64,000 nucleotides of DNA from an uncultured Paracoccaceae bacterium (GCA_947495295.1 CANLYJ010000001.1:1364001-1428000); one strand, 5' to 3'; shown: positions 49,481 through 58,484, counted from the first letter of the stretch. The notes: generated by a model not told the origin, from the letters alone. Numbers and translations are program-made.

Positions 49481-50209
49481 TTATTCGGCGGCGTGGGGCA
49501 GGGTGGTGACATCCTTGTCATTGGGGTACACAAGCCCCGCTGAGATCACCAGTTTCGCTGCATCTTCGACCGACATATCCAGCACTTTCACGTCCCGGCG
49601 CGGCAGGAACAGCAGGAAACCAGATGTCGGGTTTGGCGTCGTCGGCAGGAAAACGGTTACAATTGGTTCGCCATCTGACAGCTTTTCATCCACCTCGCCT
49701 TTGGCATTGATTGAGATGAAAGCAATCGCCCAGAGTCCCTTGCGTGGGTATTCGACCAGACAGGCCTTATCGAAGGATGTGTCGCGTTGAGAAAAAACCG
49801 TTTCGGCGATTTGCTTGGCGGCGTTGTAGATCGACCGCACAACCGGCATCCGGTCCACAAGCCGTTCACCGATGGACAGGAATGACCGCCCGATCAGCCC
49901 TTTGCCGATCCAGCCCACCAGGACGGTGAAAAGCAGAAAGATGACAACGCCAACGCCGCGTACATTCACGTCAATCCAGTTTTCGGATGTCCGCCCCAAT
50001 ATCCGGTTCACCAGTTCTTCGGGGTGATAGGCCGCAGGCACAAAGGGCCAGACCCAACCGTCAACCCAGCCAACGACCGTCCAGATCAGCCAGACCGTCA
50101 GCCCGATAGGTGCCACGATGATCAGACCTGCAAGGAAGTTGCTGCGCAGCTTGGAAATCATGCCAGGCTTACTGCGGCGTTTGATATCTTCGTGGTTTGG
50201 ATCGATCAT
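49481..50209 (-). CDS. DUF502-family membrane protein
   Basis: 242 residues. Two N-terminal membrane spans: near 27-45 (AGLIIVAPIGLTVWLIWTVVG) and 86-106 (GVGVVIFLLFTVLVGWIGKGL). The family signature MPVVRSIYNAAKQIAETVF and a C-terminal cytoplasmic domain (GLWAIAFISIN; TVFLPTTPNPTSGFLLFLPRRDV) follow. DUF502 is widespread, found also in plants as LIKE COV proteins; the molecular role is unknown. Confidence 0.9.
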   Translation of the reverse strand: MIDPNHEDIKRRSKPGMISKLRSNFLAGLIIVAPIGLTVWLIWTVVGWVDGWVWPFVPAAYHPEELVNRILGRTSENWIDVNVRGVGVVIFLLFTVLVGWIGKGLIGRSFLSIGERLVDRMPVVRSIYNAAKQIAETVFSQRDTSFDKACLVEYPRKGLWAIAFISINAKGEVDEKLSDGEPIVTVFLPTTPNPTSGFLLFLPRRDVKVLDMSVEDAAKLVISAGLVYPNDKDVTTLPHAAE

Positions 50210-50289
50210 ATTGGCAGGTCCAGATGGTCAGGTCTCTCAGATAGGCGTTTGCGGCGAACGCGACAAGCGTTTGGCGTCATTTGAGCCGT

Positions 50290-51195
50290 TTAGCCGGCCA
50301 TGGCGCTGGCAATTTGTGCAGCTAGTCGTGCATTGTTGCGCACCAGGGCGATATTGGCTTTGAGCGACTGCCCATCGGTCAGTTCAAAAATCCGCCCCAG
50401 CAGAAAGGGTGTCACGGCCTTGGCGCTGATGTTCTGTGCGTCCGCTTCGCCCAAAGCCTGATCAATGATCGGGGCCAGGGTCGCGGCGGGAATTTCATCT
50501 TTTTGCGGGATTGGGTTGGTGACCAGTTGCCCGCCTTTCAACCCCATCATTGTTCTTATCTGCTGTGCCTTGGCGATCTGGGTGGCGTCGTCCATTCGCA
50601 AGGGGGCCACCATGTCCGATTGTGCCGACCAGAAGGCCGGCAGCTTGTCCTGCCCATAGGCGATCACCGGCACGCCGAGCGTTTCCAGCACCTCGAAGGT
50701 TTTTGGCAGATCAAGGATGGCCTTGGCGCCGGCGGCAACGACCGTCACCGGTGTTTGCGCCAGTTCCTGCAGGTCGGCTGAGATGTCGAAACTGTCCTCG
50801 GCCCCGCGATGCACCCCGCCGATGCCACCGGTAGCAAAGACATGGATACCCGCCAGATGGGCCGCGATCATCGTGGCAGCAACAGTGGTGGCCCCGGTGC
50901 CACCCGTAGCAATGCAGGCGGCCATATCCGCGCGCGAGAGTTTCGCGACGTTTTCTGCCTGGCCAAGCGTGTTCAGTTGGTCGGGCTCCAGCCCGATATG
51001 CAGGACCCCGTCAAGGACGGCAATGGTCGCGGGTGTGGCCCCATGATCGCGCACGTCCTGTTCGACAAGCCGCGCGGTTTCCACGTTCTGGGGGAATGGC
51101 ATGCCGTGGGTAATGATCGTGCTTTCGAGTGCGACAATGGGACCGCCGGTGTCGCGGGCGGCCGCAACCTCCGCGCTATACTGGATGGGGATCAT
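50290..51195 (-). CDS. psuG: Pseudouridine-5'-phosphate glycosidase
   Basis: 301-residue PsuG, which breaks the C-C bond of pseudouridine 5'-phosphate to uracil and ribose 5-phosphate. The N-terminal VALESTIITHGMPFPQNVETA and the lysine-containing VVAAGAKAILDLPKTFEVLET are family hallmarks; GTGATTVAATMIAAHLAGI and VFATGGIGGVHRG line the phosphate site. It follows psuK with an ATGA overlap, the usual two-gene pathway for salvage of pseudouridine from RNA breakdown. Confidence 0.95.
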   Translation of the reverse strand: MIPIQYSAEVAAARDTGGPIVALESTIITHGMPFPQNVETARLVEQDVRDHGATPATIAVLDGVLHIGLEPDQLNTLGQAENVAKLSRADMAACIATGGTGATTVAATMIAAHLAGIHVFATGGIGGVHRGAEDSFDISADLQELAQTPVTVVAAGAKAILDLPKTFEVLETLGVPVIAYGQDKLPAFWSAQSDMVAPLRMDDATQIAKAQQIRTMMGLKGGQLVTNPIPQKDEIPAATLAPIIDQALGEADAQNISAKAVTPFLLGRIFELTDGQSLKANIALVRNNARLAAQIASAMAG

Positions 51196-52085
51196 AGGGG
51201 TGTTTCTCCGGACACGTAGGTGGCAGCCGCGTTCAGCGCCCGGGTGAGCGCGTTGGCCCGGTTCATATCCTGCGCTTCCGACGCGATATGTGCGGCCATG
51301 AAGGTGTCACCGGCGCCGGTCACCCGTGTCACCATGACCGATGGCGGGGTTTGGGTGATGATGTCGCCTGCCGTGCCTTCCGAGGCGGATTTTCCACCGT
51401 CGGTGACGAGTACCCGATGCGCGCCCCGTTTGATCAGGGCCTCGGCTGCGGTTTCTGAATCGTCGAATGTCGTCTGGCAGAGCAACCCGGCCTCCTCGAG
51501 GTTCACATAGATCGTGGCCGAGGGGTGATCCAACAGCGCCAGCAGACGTTCCGCTTTTCCGGGGGAGGCGGGTGCGACACGCAGGTCAGCCTGCGTAAAG
51601 AGTGGAGAGTGCGCGATATCCTGCAGCAGCTCTTCGGTCAGGTTACCATCAAGCGCCACTGGGCCAGCGAAGGGTTTGTCTGGCGACCCCAGCGCCCCGT
51701 TGTCGAGCGCGCGCAAAATCTTGTCGCCTGCGGCCTCCAGCGAATGCGCGTCGGCGATGGCGGCGATCAGGCCGTTGGCGCCCTCGACGGCCATATAGAC
51801 ATCAGTGGGCAGATCCTCGGACCGATAGATATGGTCGCAGATCATGCCCATGCGCGTCGCTTCGGCCACCAGTTCATCGCCCTCGACATCACGTCCGATA
51901 GTGGTCAGCAGGGCAGGGGTCATGCCAAAACGGCGCAGTGTCATGGCGATGTTCATCGCCACGCCCCCCGGCAGCCGCGTGATCCGCCCCGGCACATCAG
52001 AGCCCACGCGCATATGGCTGGCGGCACGCCCGATCACGTCCCACAGGACGGAGCCGATGCACAGGATATCAGGTGTTTTTGTCAT
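51192..52085 (-). CDS. psuK: PfkB-family kinase, predicted pseudouridine kinase
   Basis: 297-residue ribokinase-type enzyme. The substrate region GGVAMNIAMTLRRFG and the C-terminal signature VTRVTGAGDTFMAAHIAS with the catalytic Asp (GAGD) are clear. It probably phosphorylates pseudouridine for the coupled PsuG; assignment rests on context. No importer gene is next to the pair. Confidence 0.88.
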   Translation of the reverse strand: MTKTPDILCIGSVLWDVIGRAASHMRVGSDVPGRITRLPGGVAMNIAMTLRRFGMTPALLTTIGRDVEGDELVAEATRMGMICDHIYRSEDLPTDVYMAVEGANGLIAAIADAHSLEAAGDKILRALDNGALGSPDKPFAGPVALDGNLTEELLQDIAHSPLFTQADLRVAPASPGKAERLLALLDHPSATIYVNLEEAGLLCQTTFDDSETAAEALIKRGAHRVLVTDGGKSASEGTAGDIITQTPPSVMVTRVTGAGDTFMAAHIASEAQDMNRANALTRALNAAATYVSGETPL

Positions 52086-52121
52086 TGCCGTCTTTTGGCC
52101 GAGCGGGGCGGGAAGGGCAAG

Positions 52122-52922
52122 CTACTCCGGCACCGCAAATGTCAGGTTTGCCCAAAGTGTTTGCCAGACTGCCCCGGTATCGGCGGCAAGTGCATCGCTG
52201 GGTTCGCGCAGCACCACCGCATCGACCATATAGGCGTGGCCCGGTTTGACCGGAAATGTGCCGATCCCGTTGTCATCGGTCCGGTAGAGGGTGATTTCGA
52301 CCGTATCGTCGGGCGCCTTTTCAAAGACTTCAATCTGTTCATTGCTGCGTAGGCCGTTGCGGTAGTGCAGTTGCACCTGCATCCCATCGGCCAGATCATC
52401 GGTGTAGGGGTTGGTCAGGGCAACCAGTTCGGTTTCCAACCCGACCCGCCGGTCGCTGCCTGCCGCCGCGCCAACGCCGATCAGCGCCTTGGAGAAGCGC
52501 CCGTAAACCTCATCAAAGTCATCTTCGGGCAGACCGCGCGCGTCGTGCAGGCTGCGCACATCGCCGAGGTCCTTGTGATCGACGAATTTCTGAAATTTCG
52601 CCCAGTTGGGGTAGTTCAGCGTCGCGACCCGGGCCTGATAGGCGACGATATTCAACCCTTCGGCCAGTGCATCCTGGTTTAACGCGGGCTTGTCCCCGGG
52701 ACGTCCCTGGACCCGCTTGGCCTCTTCCCCGGCGAAGACAACAAAGTTTTCGATGCTTTGCGGCAAAAAGGACAAGATGACCCCTTCAAATTCCTCGCCA
52801 TTGACAATATCCGCTTCTAGGCGGCCGTCCGACGCAACCTGATAAGCCAATGGTTCGATCCATAGCTCGTGTGCGGCGACCGGCGTGGTGCTGATGGCAA
52901 GAATGAGGGCAAGAATGCGCAT
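52122..52922 (-). CDS. DUF4198 periplasmic protein
   Basis: 266 residues with a signal peptide (MRILALILAISTTPVAAHE, cut after AHA-like PVAA). The mature start HELWIEPLAYQV is the DUF4198 hallmark, where the N-terminal His after cleavage may bind metal; the domain is a beta-sandwich often found beside nickel or cobalt uptake genes. The start at 52922 has AAGGA seven bases upstream on the minus strand. It is divergent from a HupE-like gene with almost no gap, and TTGACA on the minus strand (52972-52967) could be its -35 box, lying inside the HupE coding region. Confidence 0.8.
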   Translation of the reverse strand: MRILALILAISTTPVAAHELWIEPLAYQVASDGRLEADIVNGEEFEGVILSFLPQSIENFVVFAGEEAKRVQGRPGDKPALNQDALAEGLNIVAYQARVATLNYPNWAKFQKFVDHKDLGDVRSLHDARGLPEDDFDEVYGRFSKALIGVGAAAGSDRRVGLETELVALTNPYTDDLADGMQVQLHYRNGLRSNEQIEVFEKAPDDTVEITLYRTDDNGIGTFPVKPGHAYMVDAVVLREPSDALAADTGAVWQTLWANLTFAVPE

Positions 52923-52950
52923 GAATCTATCCTTTTTCACTGGCTCTAGG

Positions 52951-54261
52951 GTGTCGTTCCTAAGGGTATTGTCAAGCGCCGTTATGCTGTGGTTCACGAC
53001 ATTGGCAACGGCTTATGCGCATGAGGTTTTGCCGTCGATCACCGATATGACCGAGGTTGATGGCCGACTTGTTTTCGAGATGGAGGCGAACCTTGAAAGC
53101 TTTGTCGCCGGTATTGATCTGACCGCGACTGAGGATACGAACAATGCCCCGCAGGCCGAAAACTACGACGCCTTACGTGCCCTGACACCAGAGGCACTGG
53201 AAGAGCGGTTTCGTGGCTTTTGGCCGCAAATGGCAGCTGCAATCACACTGAATGCTGATGGCATGGCCATGACCCCTGAATTGCAGGAGGTTGCGGTGGG
53301 CCCGGTTGGCAATGTCGAACTGGTCCGCCCGTCAAAAATCGTGTTTTCCGCCGCCTTGCCAGAGAGCGCGGAGCGCGTTCAATTTGGCTGGGACGCTGCA
53401 TTTGGGGTGCTGGTTGTCCGACAGATGGGCGTTGACGCCCCCTATGATGGCTATCTGGAGGCGGGTGCGATCAGCGATCCCATTCAGCTAGCCGGTGGCG
53501 ATCAGGCGACCGGGTGGGAGAGTTTTCTGCGTTATATCCCTGTCGGTTTTGATCATATCGTTCCCAAGGGGCTGGATCACATCCTGTTTGTGTTGGGTCT
53601 GTTTTTCCTCGCCGCACAGATGCGTCCTCTGATTGTGCAGGTGTCCCTGTTTACATTGGCCCATACCATCACATTGGCCCTTGCCGCCTTGGGTTATGTC
53701 AATATTCCTGGCAGCATTGTGGAGCCGTTGATTGCCGCATCAATCGTCTTTGTCGCGGTCGAGAATATCTGGGCCAGAGGGATCAGTCGCTGGCGACCCT
53801 TTGTCATTTTTGGTTTCGGGTTACTGCACGGGCTGGGCTTTGCATCGGTTCTGGGTGATTTCGGTTTGCCCGATGGCACGTTTGTCCCCGCGCTGATCGG
53901 TTTCAACGTCGGTGTTGAAGTTGGACAACTGGCCGTGATCGCGGTCATGTTTCTATGTGTCTGGCAGGCCCTGCGGGTTGATCGCGGCGAAAACGAAGTG
54001 GGGCAAGGTTTTGCCCTTTACGGTGTGCTGCTGGTTGTCGCCATTGCACTGGCTTTGCTGAACCCTGCCAGCCTTGCGACCCTGCTGGAAAATCCGGTTT
54101 GGCTGTTTGCAGCCCCGCTGGCGGCGGTGTTTGTGCTATGCGCCCTGTCGATCCAGCTGCGTGACCAAATGGAGGCCTATCGCCGCATTGTCGCGATCCC
54201 TTGTTCCATCGCGATTGCGTTTGTCGGGGCCTATTGGTTCATCGAACGCGTCTTTTTATGA
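52951..54261 (+). CDS. HupE/UreJ-like membrane protein with N-terminal exported domain
   Basis: 436 residues. A signal peptide (RVLSSAVMLWFTTLATAYAHE) leads to a periplasmic domain of about 180 residues beginning HEVLPSITDMTE, then a HupE/UreJ_2 membrane domain with about seven spans: GFDHIVPKGLDHILFVLGLFF, FTLAHTITLALAALG, VENIWARG, FGLLHGLGFASVLGDFG. The His-rich GLDHIL, TLAHT and LLHGLGF motifs suggest metal (Ni or Co) transport. GTG at 52951 gives the best signal peptide; ATG at 52921 and 52984 are alternatives. Confidence 0.82.
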   Translation: MSFLRVLSSAVMLWFTTLATAYAHEVLPSITDMTEVDGRLVFEMEANLESFVAGIDLTATEDTNNAPQAENYDALRALTPEALEERFRGFWPQMAAAITLNADGMAMTPELQEVAVGPVGNVELVRPSKIVFSAALPESAERVQFGWDAAFGVLVVRQMGVDAPYDGYLEAGAISDPIQLAGGDQATGWESFLRYIPVGFDHIVPKGLDHILFVLGLFFLAAQMRPLIVQVSLFTLAHTITLALAALGYVNIPGSIVEPLIAASIVFVAVENIWARGISRWRPFVIFGFGLLHGLGFASVLGDFGLPDGTFVPALIGFNVGVEVGQLAVIAVMFLCVWQALRVDRGENEVGQGFALYGVLLVVAIALALLNPASLATLLENPVWLFAAPLAAVFVLCALSIQLRDQMEAYRRIVAIPCSIAIAFVGAYWFIERVFL

Positions 54262-54267
54262 ATAGGG

Positions 54268-54295
54268 TGGCCGGTCCGTAAAAGCGGACCGGCCA
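54268..54295. terminator. Bidirectional hairpin after the HupE-like gene
   Basis: Perfect 11-base arms TGGCCGGTCCG (54268-54278) and CGGACCGGCCA (54285-54295) with a six-base loop, between the HupE stop (54261) and the stop of a minus-strand small frame (54300). No T-run on either side. Confidence 0.65.
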
Positions 54296-54299
54296 AACC

Positions 54300-54515
54300 T
54301 TACCGAACGCTGACACCGTTGGCATCGACATCGTCAGCAATGTCAGAGGCTGTTACCGCCAATCTGCCCGCGCCTGCATCTTTCTGCACAATTTCGACCC
54401 TGGTAAAATCGCCATCGTCATTCTTTGCTGTGTCCGCACCGGTCAGACCGTTTACGCGGCGTGCCCTGCCAAAATACCTGCACGGAACACAACACAAGGC
54501 TTGCAACCCCAACAA
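54300..54515 (-). pseudogene. Small frame or gene remnant, unrecognised
   Basis: A 71-codon frame with a TTG start. The last 45 residues (GADTAKNDDGDFTRVEIVQK... ending ANGVSVR) use GC-rich third positions and look like real protein, while the first 25 (many Cys and Arg) do not. It may be the end of a decayed gene or a short exported protein whose start is lost. The shared hairpin after its stop favours past or present expression. No function can be given. Confidence 0.3.
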
Positions 54516-54529
54516 ACGCTCGCTATAGC
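54501..54529 (+). promoter_or_regulatory. Candidate promoter of rpsB-tsf
   Basis: TTGCAA (54501-54506), a 17-base spacer, TATAGC (54524-54529) and then GC-rich sequence, 119 bases before the rpsB start. The leader 54535-54647 is GC-rich and may fold; S2 autoregulation through such leaders is known in other bacteria. Confidence 0.5.
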
Positions 54530-54647
54530 GCGCTCACTAAATCCCGCAGGCGGGGGCGGGTCGGGTGGGGAGACATCCCAGACGATCCACCGGTTGGCAA
54601 AACGCTGATCCCCCGCTGAGGCTTGAAACCGGAAAAGGAAAAACGAC

Positions 54648-55445
54648 ATGGCTCTTCCTGAGTTCTCCATGCGTCAGTTGCTTGAGGCTGGCGTCCACTT
54701 TGGTCACCAGACAGCGCGCTGGAACCCAAAGATGCAATCTTACATTTACGGCAGCCGCAACGGCATCCACATCATGGACCTGACACAGACGGTTCCAATG
54801 CTGGACCAGGCGCTGCAGGTCATCCGTGACACTGTGGCCAAGGGCGGTCGCGTCCTGTTCGTCGGCACAAAGCGTCAGGCGCAAAAGCCAATCCTGGAAG
54901 CGGCTGAAAAATCCGCCCAGTTCTACATGAACCACCGCTGGCTGGGTGGCACGCTGACCAACTGGCAGACTGTTTCGCAGTCCATCAACCGGCTGAAGAC
55001 CATTGATGAAGCTGCTGCCAACGGTTTCGCCGGTCTGACCAAGAAAGAGCGTCTTGGCATGGAGCGTGAGCAGGGCAAATTGGAAGCGTCCCTGGGCGGC
55101 ATCCGCGAAATGGGTGGTACACCTGATCTGCTGTTCGTCATCGACGTCAACAAAGAAGATCTGGCCATCGCAGAAGCTAAGAAGCTGGGCATCCCGGTTG
55201 TGGCCGTGGTCGATACCAACTGTTCGCCCGATGGTGTTGATTACATCATCCCCGGCAATGATGACGCGGCCCGTGCCATCGCGCTTTACACCGATCTGGC
55301 GGCCCGTGCGGCCCTTGACGGTATGACTGCGCAACTGGGTGCTGCTGGCGTTGACATGGGTGCCATGGAAGAGCTGGCCGAAGAAGTCATCGCTGAAGAA
55401 GCCGCAGCTGATGCCGCACCAGCCGAAGAAGCGCCTGCTTCCTAA
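54648..55445 (+). CDS. rpsB: 30S ribosomal protein S2
   Basis: 265-residue S2. Signatures: [22 protein letters not shown] (9-30), [47 protein letters not shown] and [26 protein letters not shown]. An acidic Ala-rich tail ([18 protein letters not shown]) extends the C-terminus, as is common in Rhodobacteraceae. AAAAGGAAAA lies before the ATG. It is followed after 73 bases by tsf. Confidence 0.98.
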   Translation: MALPEFSMRQLLEAGVHFGHQTARWNPKMQSYIYGSRNGIHIMDLTQTVPMLDQALQVIRDTVAKGGRVLFVGTKRQAQKPILEAAEKSAQFYMNHRWLGGTLTNWQTVSQSINRLKTIDEAAANGFAGLTKKERLGMEREQGKLEASLGGIREMGGTPDLLFVIDVNKEDLAIAEAKKLGIPVVAVVDTNCSPDGVDYIIPGNDDAARAIALYTDLAARAALDGMTAQLGAAGVDMGAMEELAEEVIAEEAAADAAPAEEAPAS

Positions 55446-55461
55446 GCCGTCATAAAACAGT

Positions 55462-55486
55462 CGGGCAGGGGGCTTATCCCCGCCCG
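55462..55486 (+). promoter_or_regulatory. Hairpin between rpsB and tsf
   Basis: CGGGC-A-GGGG / CCCC-GCCCG with a six-base loop and one bulged A. No T-run follows, so it may set the rpsB:tsf ratio by partial termination or processing. Confidence 0.45.
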
Positions 55487-55518
55487 CAGACATTCCAATA
55501 CCTCCAAGGAGAAGTAAC

Positions 55519-56391
55519 ATGGCAATCACCGCTGCAATGGTGAAAGATCTGCGCGACAGCACAGGCGCAGGCATGATGGACGCCAAAAAGGCGCTGACAG
55601 AAAACGACGGCGACATGGAAGCCGCCGTTGACTGGCTGCGCACCAAGGGCCTTGCCAAGGCCGCAAAGAAATCAGGCCGTACCGCCGCCGAAGGTCTTGT
55701 CGCTGTTGCGGTCAAGGACGGCAAAGGTGTTGCGGTTGAAGTGAACTCTGAAACCGACTTTGTCGCCAAGAACGCTGACTTCCAGAAAATGGTTGCTGGC
55801 ATTGCTGACGTCGCATTGGGCGTGTCCGATTTGGATGCGCTGAAAGCGGCTGACATGGGCGGCAAGACGGTTGAGCAGACAGTGACTGATGCGGTTGCCG
55901 TGATCGGTGAAAACATGTCGGTTCGTCGTATGGCATCCATGGAAGGCGATACAGTGGTCACTTACGTCCACAACGCTGCCGCCGATGGCATGGGCGCGAT
56001 TGGTGTTCTGGTGGCGCTGAAAGGCGACAATGCTGCATTTGGCCGTCAGGTTGCCATGCACGTTGCTGCTGCCAACCCGGCGTCTTTGTCCGAGGCTGAT
56101 CTTGATCCGTCAGTTGTCGAGAAAGAAAAGCAGGTCCAGATGGATATCGCCCGTGAGAGCGGCAAGCCAGAAGCAGTGATCGAAAAGATGATCATCGGCC
56201 GCATGAAGAAATACATGGCCGAGGTCACATTGCTGAACCAGCAATTCGTGGTGAACCCTGACCTTACGGTTGCAAAGGCAGCCGAAGAAGCCGGTGTTGA
56301 AGTCAGCGGTTTTGTCCGCCTTGCCGTTGGTGAAGGCATCGAGAAAGTCGAAGAAGACTTCGCCGCAGAAGTGGCCAAGCTGAACGGCTAA
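55519..56391 (+). CDS. tsf: Elongation factor Ts
   Basis: 290-residue EF-Ts, the nucleotide exchange factor for EF-Tu. The N-terminal [42 protein letters not shown] is the UBA-like module and signature 1; [13 protein letters not shown] is signature 2. The rest forms the core and dimerisation parts. CAAGGAGAAG precedes the ATG. Confidence 0.98.
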   Translation: MAITAAMVKDLRDSTGAGMMDAKKALTENDGDMEAAVDWLRTKGLAKAAKKSGRTAAEGLVAVAVKDGKGVAVEVNSETDFVAKNADFQKMVAGIADVALGVSDLDALKAADMGGKTVEQTVTDAVAVIGENMSVRRMASMEGDTVVTYVHNAAADGMGAIGVLVALKGDNAAFGRQVAMHVAAANPASLSEADLDPSVVEKEKQVQMDIARESGKPEAVIEKMIIGRMKKYMAEVTLLNQQFVVNPDLTVAKAAEEAGVEVSGFVRLAVGEGIEKVEEDFAAEVAKLNG

Positions 56392-56413
56392 GCCGCATTC
56401 CAAGCGAAACATT

Positions 56414-56443
56414 AAGCCCACCGGTTGTGCCGGTGGGCTTTTT
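56414..56443 (+). terminator. Rho-independent terminator of rpsB-tsf
   Basis: Arms AAGCCCACCGG (56414-56424) and CCGGTGGGCTT (56430-56440) with a five-base loop and a T-run to 56443. Confidence 0.92.
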
Positions 56444-56464
56444 CGTTCGGGGTGAGTGGCTGGC

Positions 56465-57271
56465 TTAGTTGTTTTCCAGATATTCGGTCATTGTGATGTG
56501 ACCGTCCATGTTTACATCCATCGCAGCGAACTGGATACGCTGTTCGACCGGATCATCAAAGTCTTCGCCGTATTCCGCCAGGAATTCGGCCTCCTGTGCG
56601 ACGAGCGCCTCGGCACAGTCATTTGGGATATCATCCGCGACCAGCTCTGCAACGGTCAGCGGCTGGTCCAGTGTTTCATCCATGCTGAGCAGCCCATCAC
56701 CGTTTTCGTCCATGTCATGGAACTGCATGGTCAGTTGCGCCTCTGTCGCGACGCGGACTTCGTCGAATGACACCGTACCGTCCTGATCGAGATCATATTC
56801 GGCGAACAGGTTGTCGCTATTGGTCTTGTCATCCTCCGTATCGTCAAACACGGCCGCGCAAGCGGCGGGCAGGGCAAAGGGATCCTCCTCTTCGATGACC
56901 TCCGCATCCCAGCCGGACATCACGGCGTAGAATTCATCCGGCGTGACGGCACCGTCGCCATTACGGTCAAATTCGGCAAAGGTCATGCGGGCGGTGGCAC
57001 CGGCGGATGCGGGCGAGGTTTCGGCGATCAGCGATAGGCTGGCAATGCCGAGGATGACGACGCTGGCTGCGACGACGCGGGCAAAGGTGGGGTTGGTCAT
57101 GATCGATCCCTTTTCAGCGGTTGTTGCGTGTGATCCGCCATTGACCTCACGTTCGACCAGGGACCTGACGATCTGGCTCATTGGGGCACCGCGTGATTTG
57201 CTGACAGTGCTCAGCGCATCCTTCAGTTCCGGTGAAAGGCGCAGTTCGAGGGATTCGGTTTTCTTGGTCAT
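56465..57271 (-). CDS. EF-hand protein with N-terminal ribbon-helix-helix domain and membrane span
   Basis: 268 residues in one frame. Residues 1-45 (TKKTESLELRLSPELKDALSTVSKS...SQIVRSLVEREV) form a ribbon-helix-helix DNA-binding module. Residues about 63-88 (ARVVAASVVILGIASLSLIAE) are a membrane span or signal. The rest holds four EF-hand loops: DRNGDGAVTPDEF, DLDQDGTVSFDEV, DENGDGLLSMDET and DVNMDGHITMTEY, all with good calcium ligands. An internal ATG at 57100 (Met58) has AAGGGA seven bases upstream and would start an exported EF-hand protein, so two products are possible: a membrane-tethered DNA-binding calcium sensor and a secreted calcium protein. Confidence 0.75.
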   Translation of the reverse strand: MTKKTESLELRLSPELKDALSTVSKSRGAPMSQIVRSLVEREVNGGSHATTAEKGSIMTNPTFARVVAASVVILGIASLSLIAETSPASAGATARMTFAEFDRNGDGAVTPDEFYAVMSGWDAEVIEEEDPFALPAACAAVFDDTEDDKTNSDNLFAEYDLDQDGTVSFDEVRVATEAQLTMQFHDMDENGDGLLSMDETLDQPLTVAELVADDIPNDCAEALVAQEAEFLAEYGEDFDDPVEQRIQFAAMDVNMDGHITMTEYLENN

Positions 57272-57335
57272 CCGTGCTTGTCCTTTGGCGGCCACAGGGA
57301 ATGAAAAGAGTCATTTACCACATTGATTCAACAAA

Positions 57336-57368
57336 TTCCGTGTCCGAACGCCAGAGATTTCGTGTCCG
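57336..57368 (-). promoter_or_regulatory. Direct repeats CGTGTCCG at 22-base pitch
   Basis: CGTGTCCG at 57339-57346 and 57361-57368, flanked by similar TTC/TTT bases, lie exactly 22 bases (two turns) apart, 68-97 bases upstream of the RHH/EF-hand start. RHH proteins bind short repeated sites, so this is a candidate autoregulatory operator. Confidence 0.45.
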
Positions 57369-57397
57369 GACATCTGATTTTATGGGGCGAAAACGAC

Positions 57398-57568
57398 GCG
57401 GCACCGCACTCGGGAGAAATGCGGTGCCGCTGCGATGTTTATCATGCCTGTCGAGTTTGGGACGGTGACAGGCATACATCGAAGTGCTGATATCGTTGGG
57501 CAAACCCAGGATATCAGCGTCCGGTTACCCGGCACGATCAGCAGTGCCTTGCAATCACAAGGGGTGCT
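57398..57568. repeat. Cluster of four strong hairpins in the gap before luxR
   Basis: The 451-base gap 57272-57722 has no gene. Hairpins in order: GCGGCACCGCA/TGCGGTGCCGC (57398-57430, 11 bp); CGATGT+ATGCCTGTC/GACAGGCAT+ACATCG (57433-57481, 15 bp with a five-base bulge); GCTGATATC+TGGG/CCCA+GATATCAGC (57486-57518, 13 bp, loop CAAA); and AGCA+CCTTG/CAAGG+TGCT (57540-57568). The arms are unrelated and lack T-runs. A structured noncoding RNA or the 3' region of the luxR transcript are both possible. Confidence 0.6.
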
Positions 57569-57722
57569 TGTCGCTGTTCCCAGGCCTTAGGCCACCACTC
57601 ACGGAACATGAGTAATTTGCCAATTTACACGGCGCAACGAAAGTCAGGGAAACCTTACTCAAGACGCAAGTTGCGAACTTTTCACCCGACGTCAGACGAA
57701 AGATTGCTGCGCAAGATGCAGG

Positions 57723-58484
57723 CTAGATTTCTGCATCCACGATGAACATCTGGTTGTAAAAGGCCGCTTTCAGGACGGCCTGCGCCGTTGTTTCCACATC
57801 CAGCGCCTCGCGCGCCAGCCGCAGGTGCTTTTCCACAGTCGCAGCCGTCAGCCCCAGCAGAATGGCGATATCCTGCGTTGTCTTCCCATCCCCAACCCAT
57901 TGCAGCACTTCGCGCTGTCGCTTGGTCAGGTTCCGTTCGCCCGAATAGGGCAGGGTCAGCAGTTTGAGATGCATGACATTGTTCATCACGATAATCTCGT
58001 CACCATGTTTGGCCCAGGTCTGTTCAACGGCATCCTGGGTCAGACCAGCCTTTGCCGTCAGCGCAATCGCCGCCTTTGTGCGTTCCGAGATTGAACGGAA
58101 GCTGACCGTATAGCCGGCTGTCACATCCATGGATTTGTTGAACTCCATCACCCGCTTTTCGCTAGGTGTCAGATTGTCGATCCGGCTCATGTTCATCATC
58201 CAGCGCCAGCTGCAGGCACCGTCATTGGCCAGGGCCCATTTGAGCATCGGGGCGTGATAGTAGAGTCCTTCGTCAAAGAAGACCTTCATATATTCGGGGC
58301 TTTGTGTGGATAGCAGCACCCAATCCTGCGGATCACCCAATGAACTGGAGGTCCGATAGCGTGTAAACCCGTACATCAGCCTGTCAAACCCATAGGTTTG
58401 CATCTGCTTGGTGTGCAGATCCCACAACTCCTCGACCGTCTGGGCATTTGTCAGCCGGTCCAGATGTTTGACAAAATCGCTCAT
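57723..58484 (-). CDS. LuxR-type regulator with altered autoinducer-binding site
   Basis: 253 residues: an autoinducer-binding-like domain (about 15-165) and a C-terminal LuxR helix-turn-helix (RNLTKRQREVLQWVGDGKTTQDIAILLGLTAATVEKHLRLAREALDV). In classic LuxR proteins a YxxxDP motif has an Asp that binds the acyl-homoserine lactone amide; here the matching stretch is LYYHAPMLKW with Ala78, so the ligand is probably different or absent. No luxI gene is in the window. It overlaps aroQ by ATGA and is likely cotranscribed with it. The ATG at 58484 was chosen over 58553, whose 23 extra residues lie within aroQ. Confidence 0.88.
   Translation of the reverse strand: MSDFVKHLDRLTNAQTVEELWDLHTKQMQTYGFDRLMYGFTRYRTSSSLGDPQDWVLLSTQSPEYMKVFFDEGLYYHAPMLKWALANDGACSWRWMMNMSRIDNLTPSEKRVMEFNKSMDVTAGYTVSFRSISERTKAAIALTAKAGLTQDAVEQTWAKHGDEIIVMNNVMHLKLLTLPYSGERNLTKRQREVLQWVGDGKTTQDIAILLGLTAATVEKHLRLAREALDVETTAQAVLKAAFYNQMFIVDAEI

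Noticed and set aside
57661..57700. Single CCGAC with a near copy 11 bases away as a fourth GTCGG array
   Set aside because: Only one true core is present (CCCGACGTCAGACG); the series does not continue at 11-base steps.
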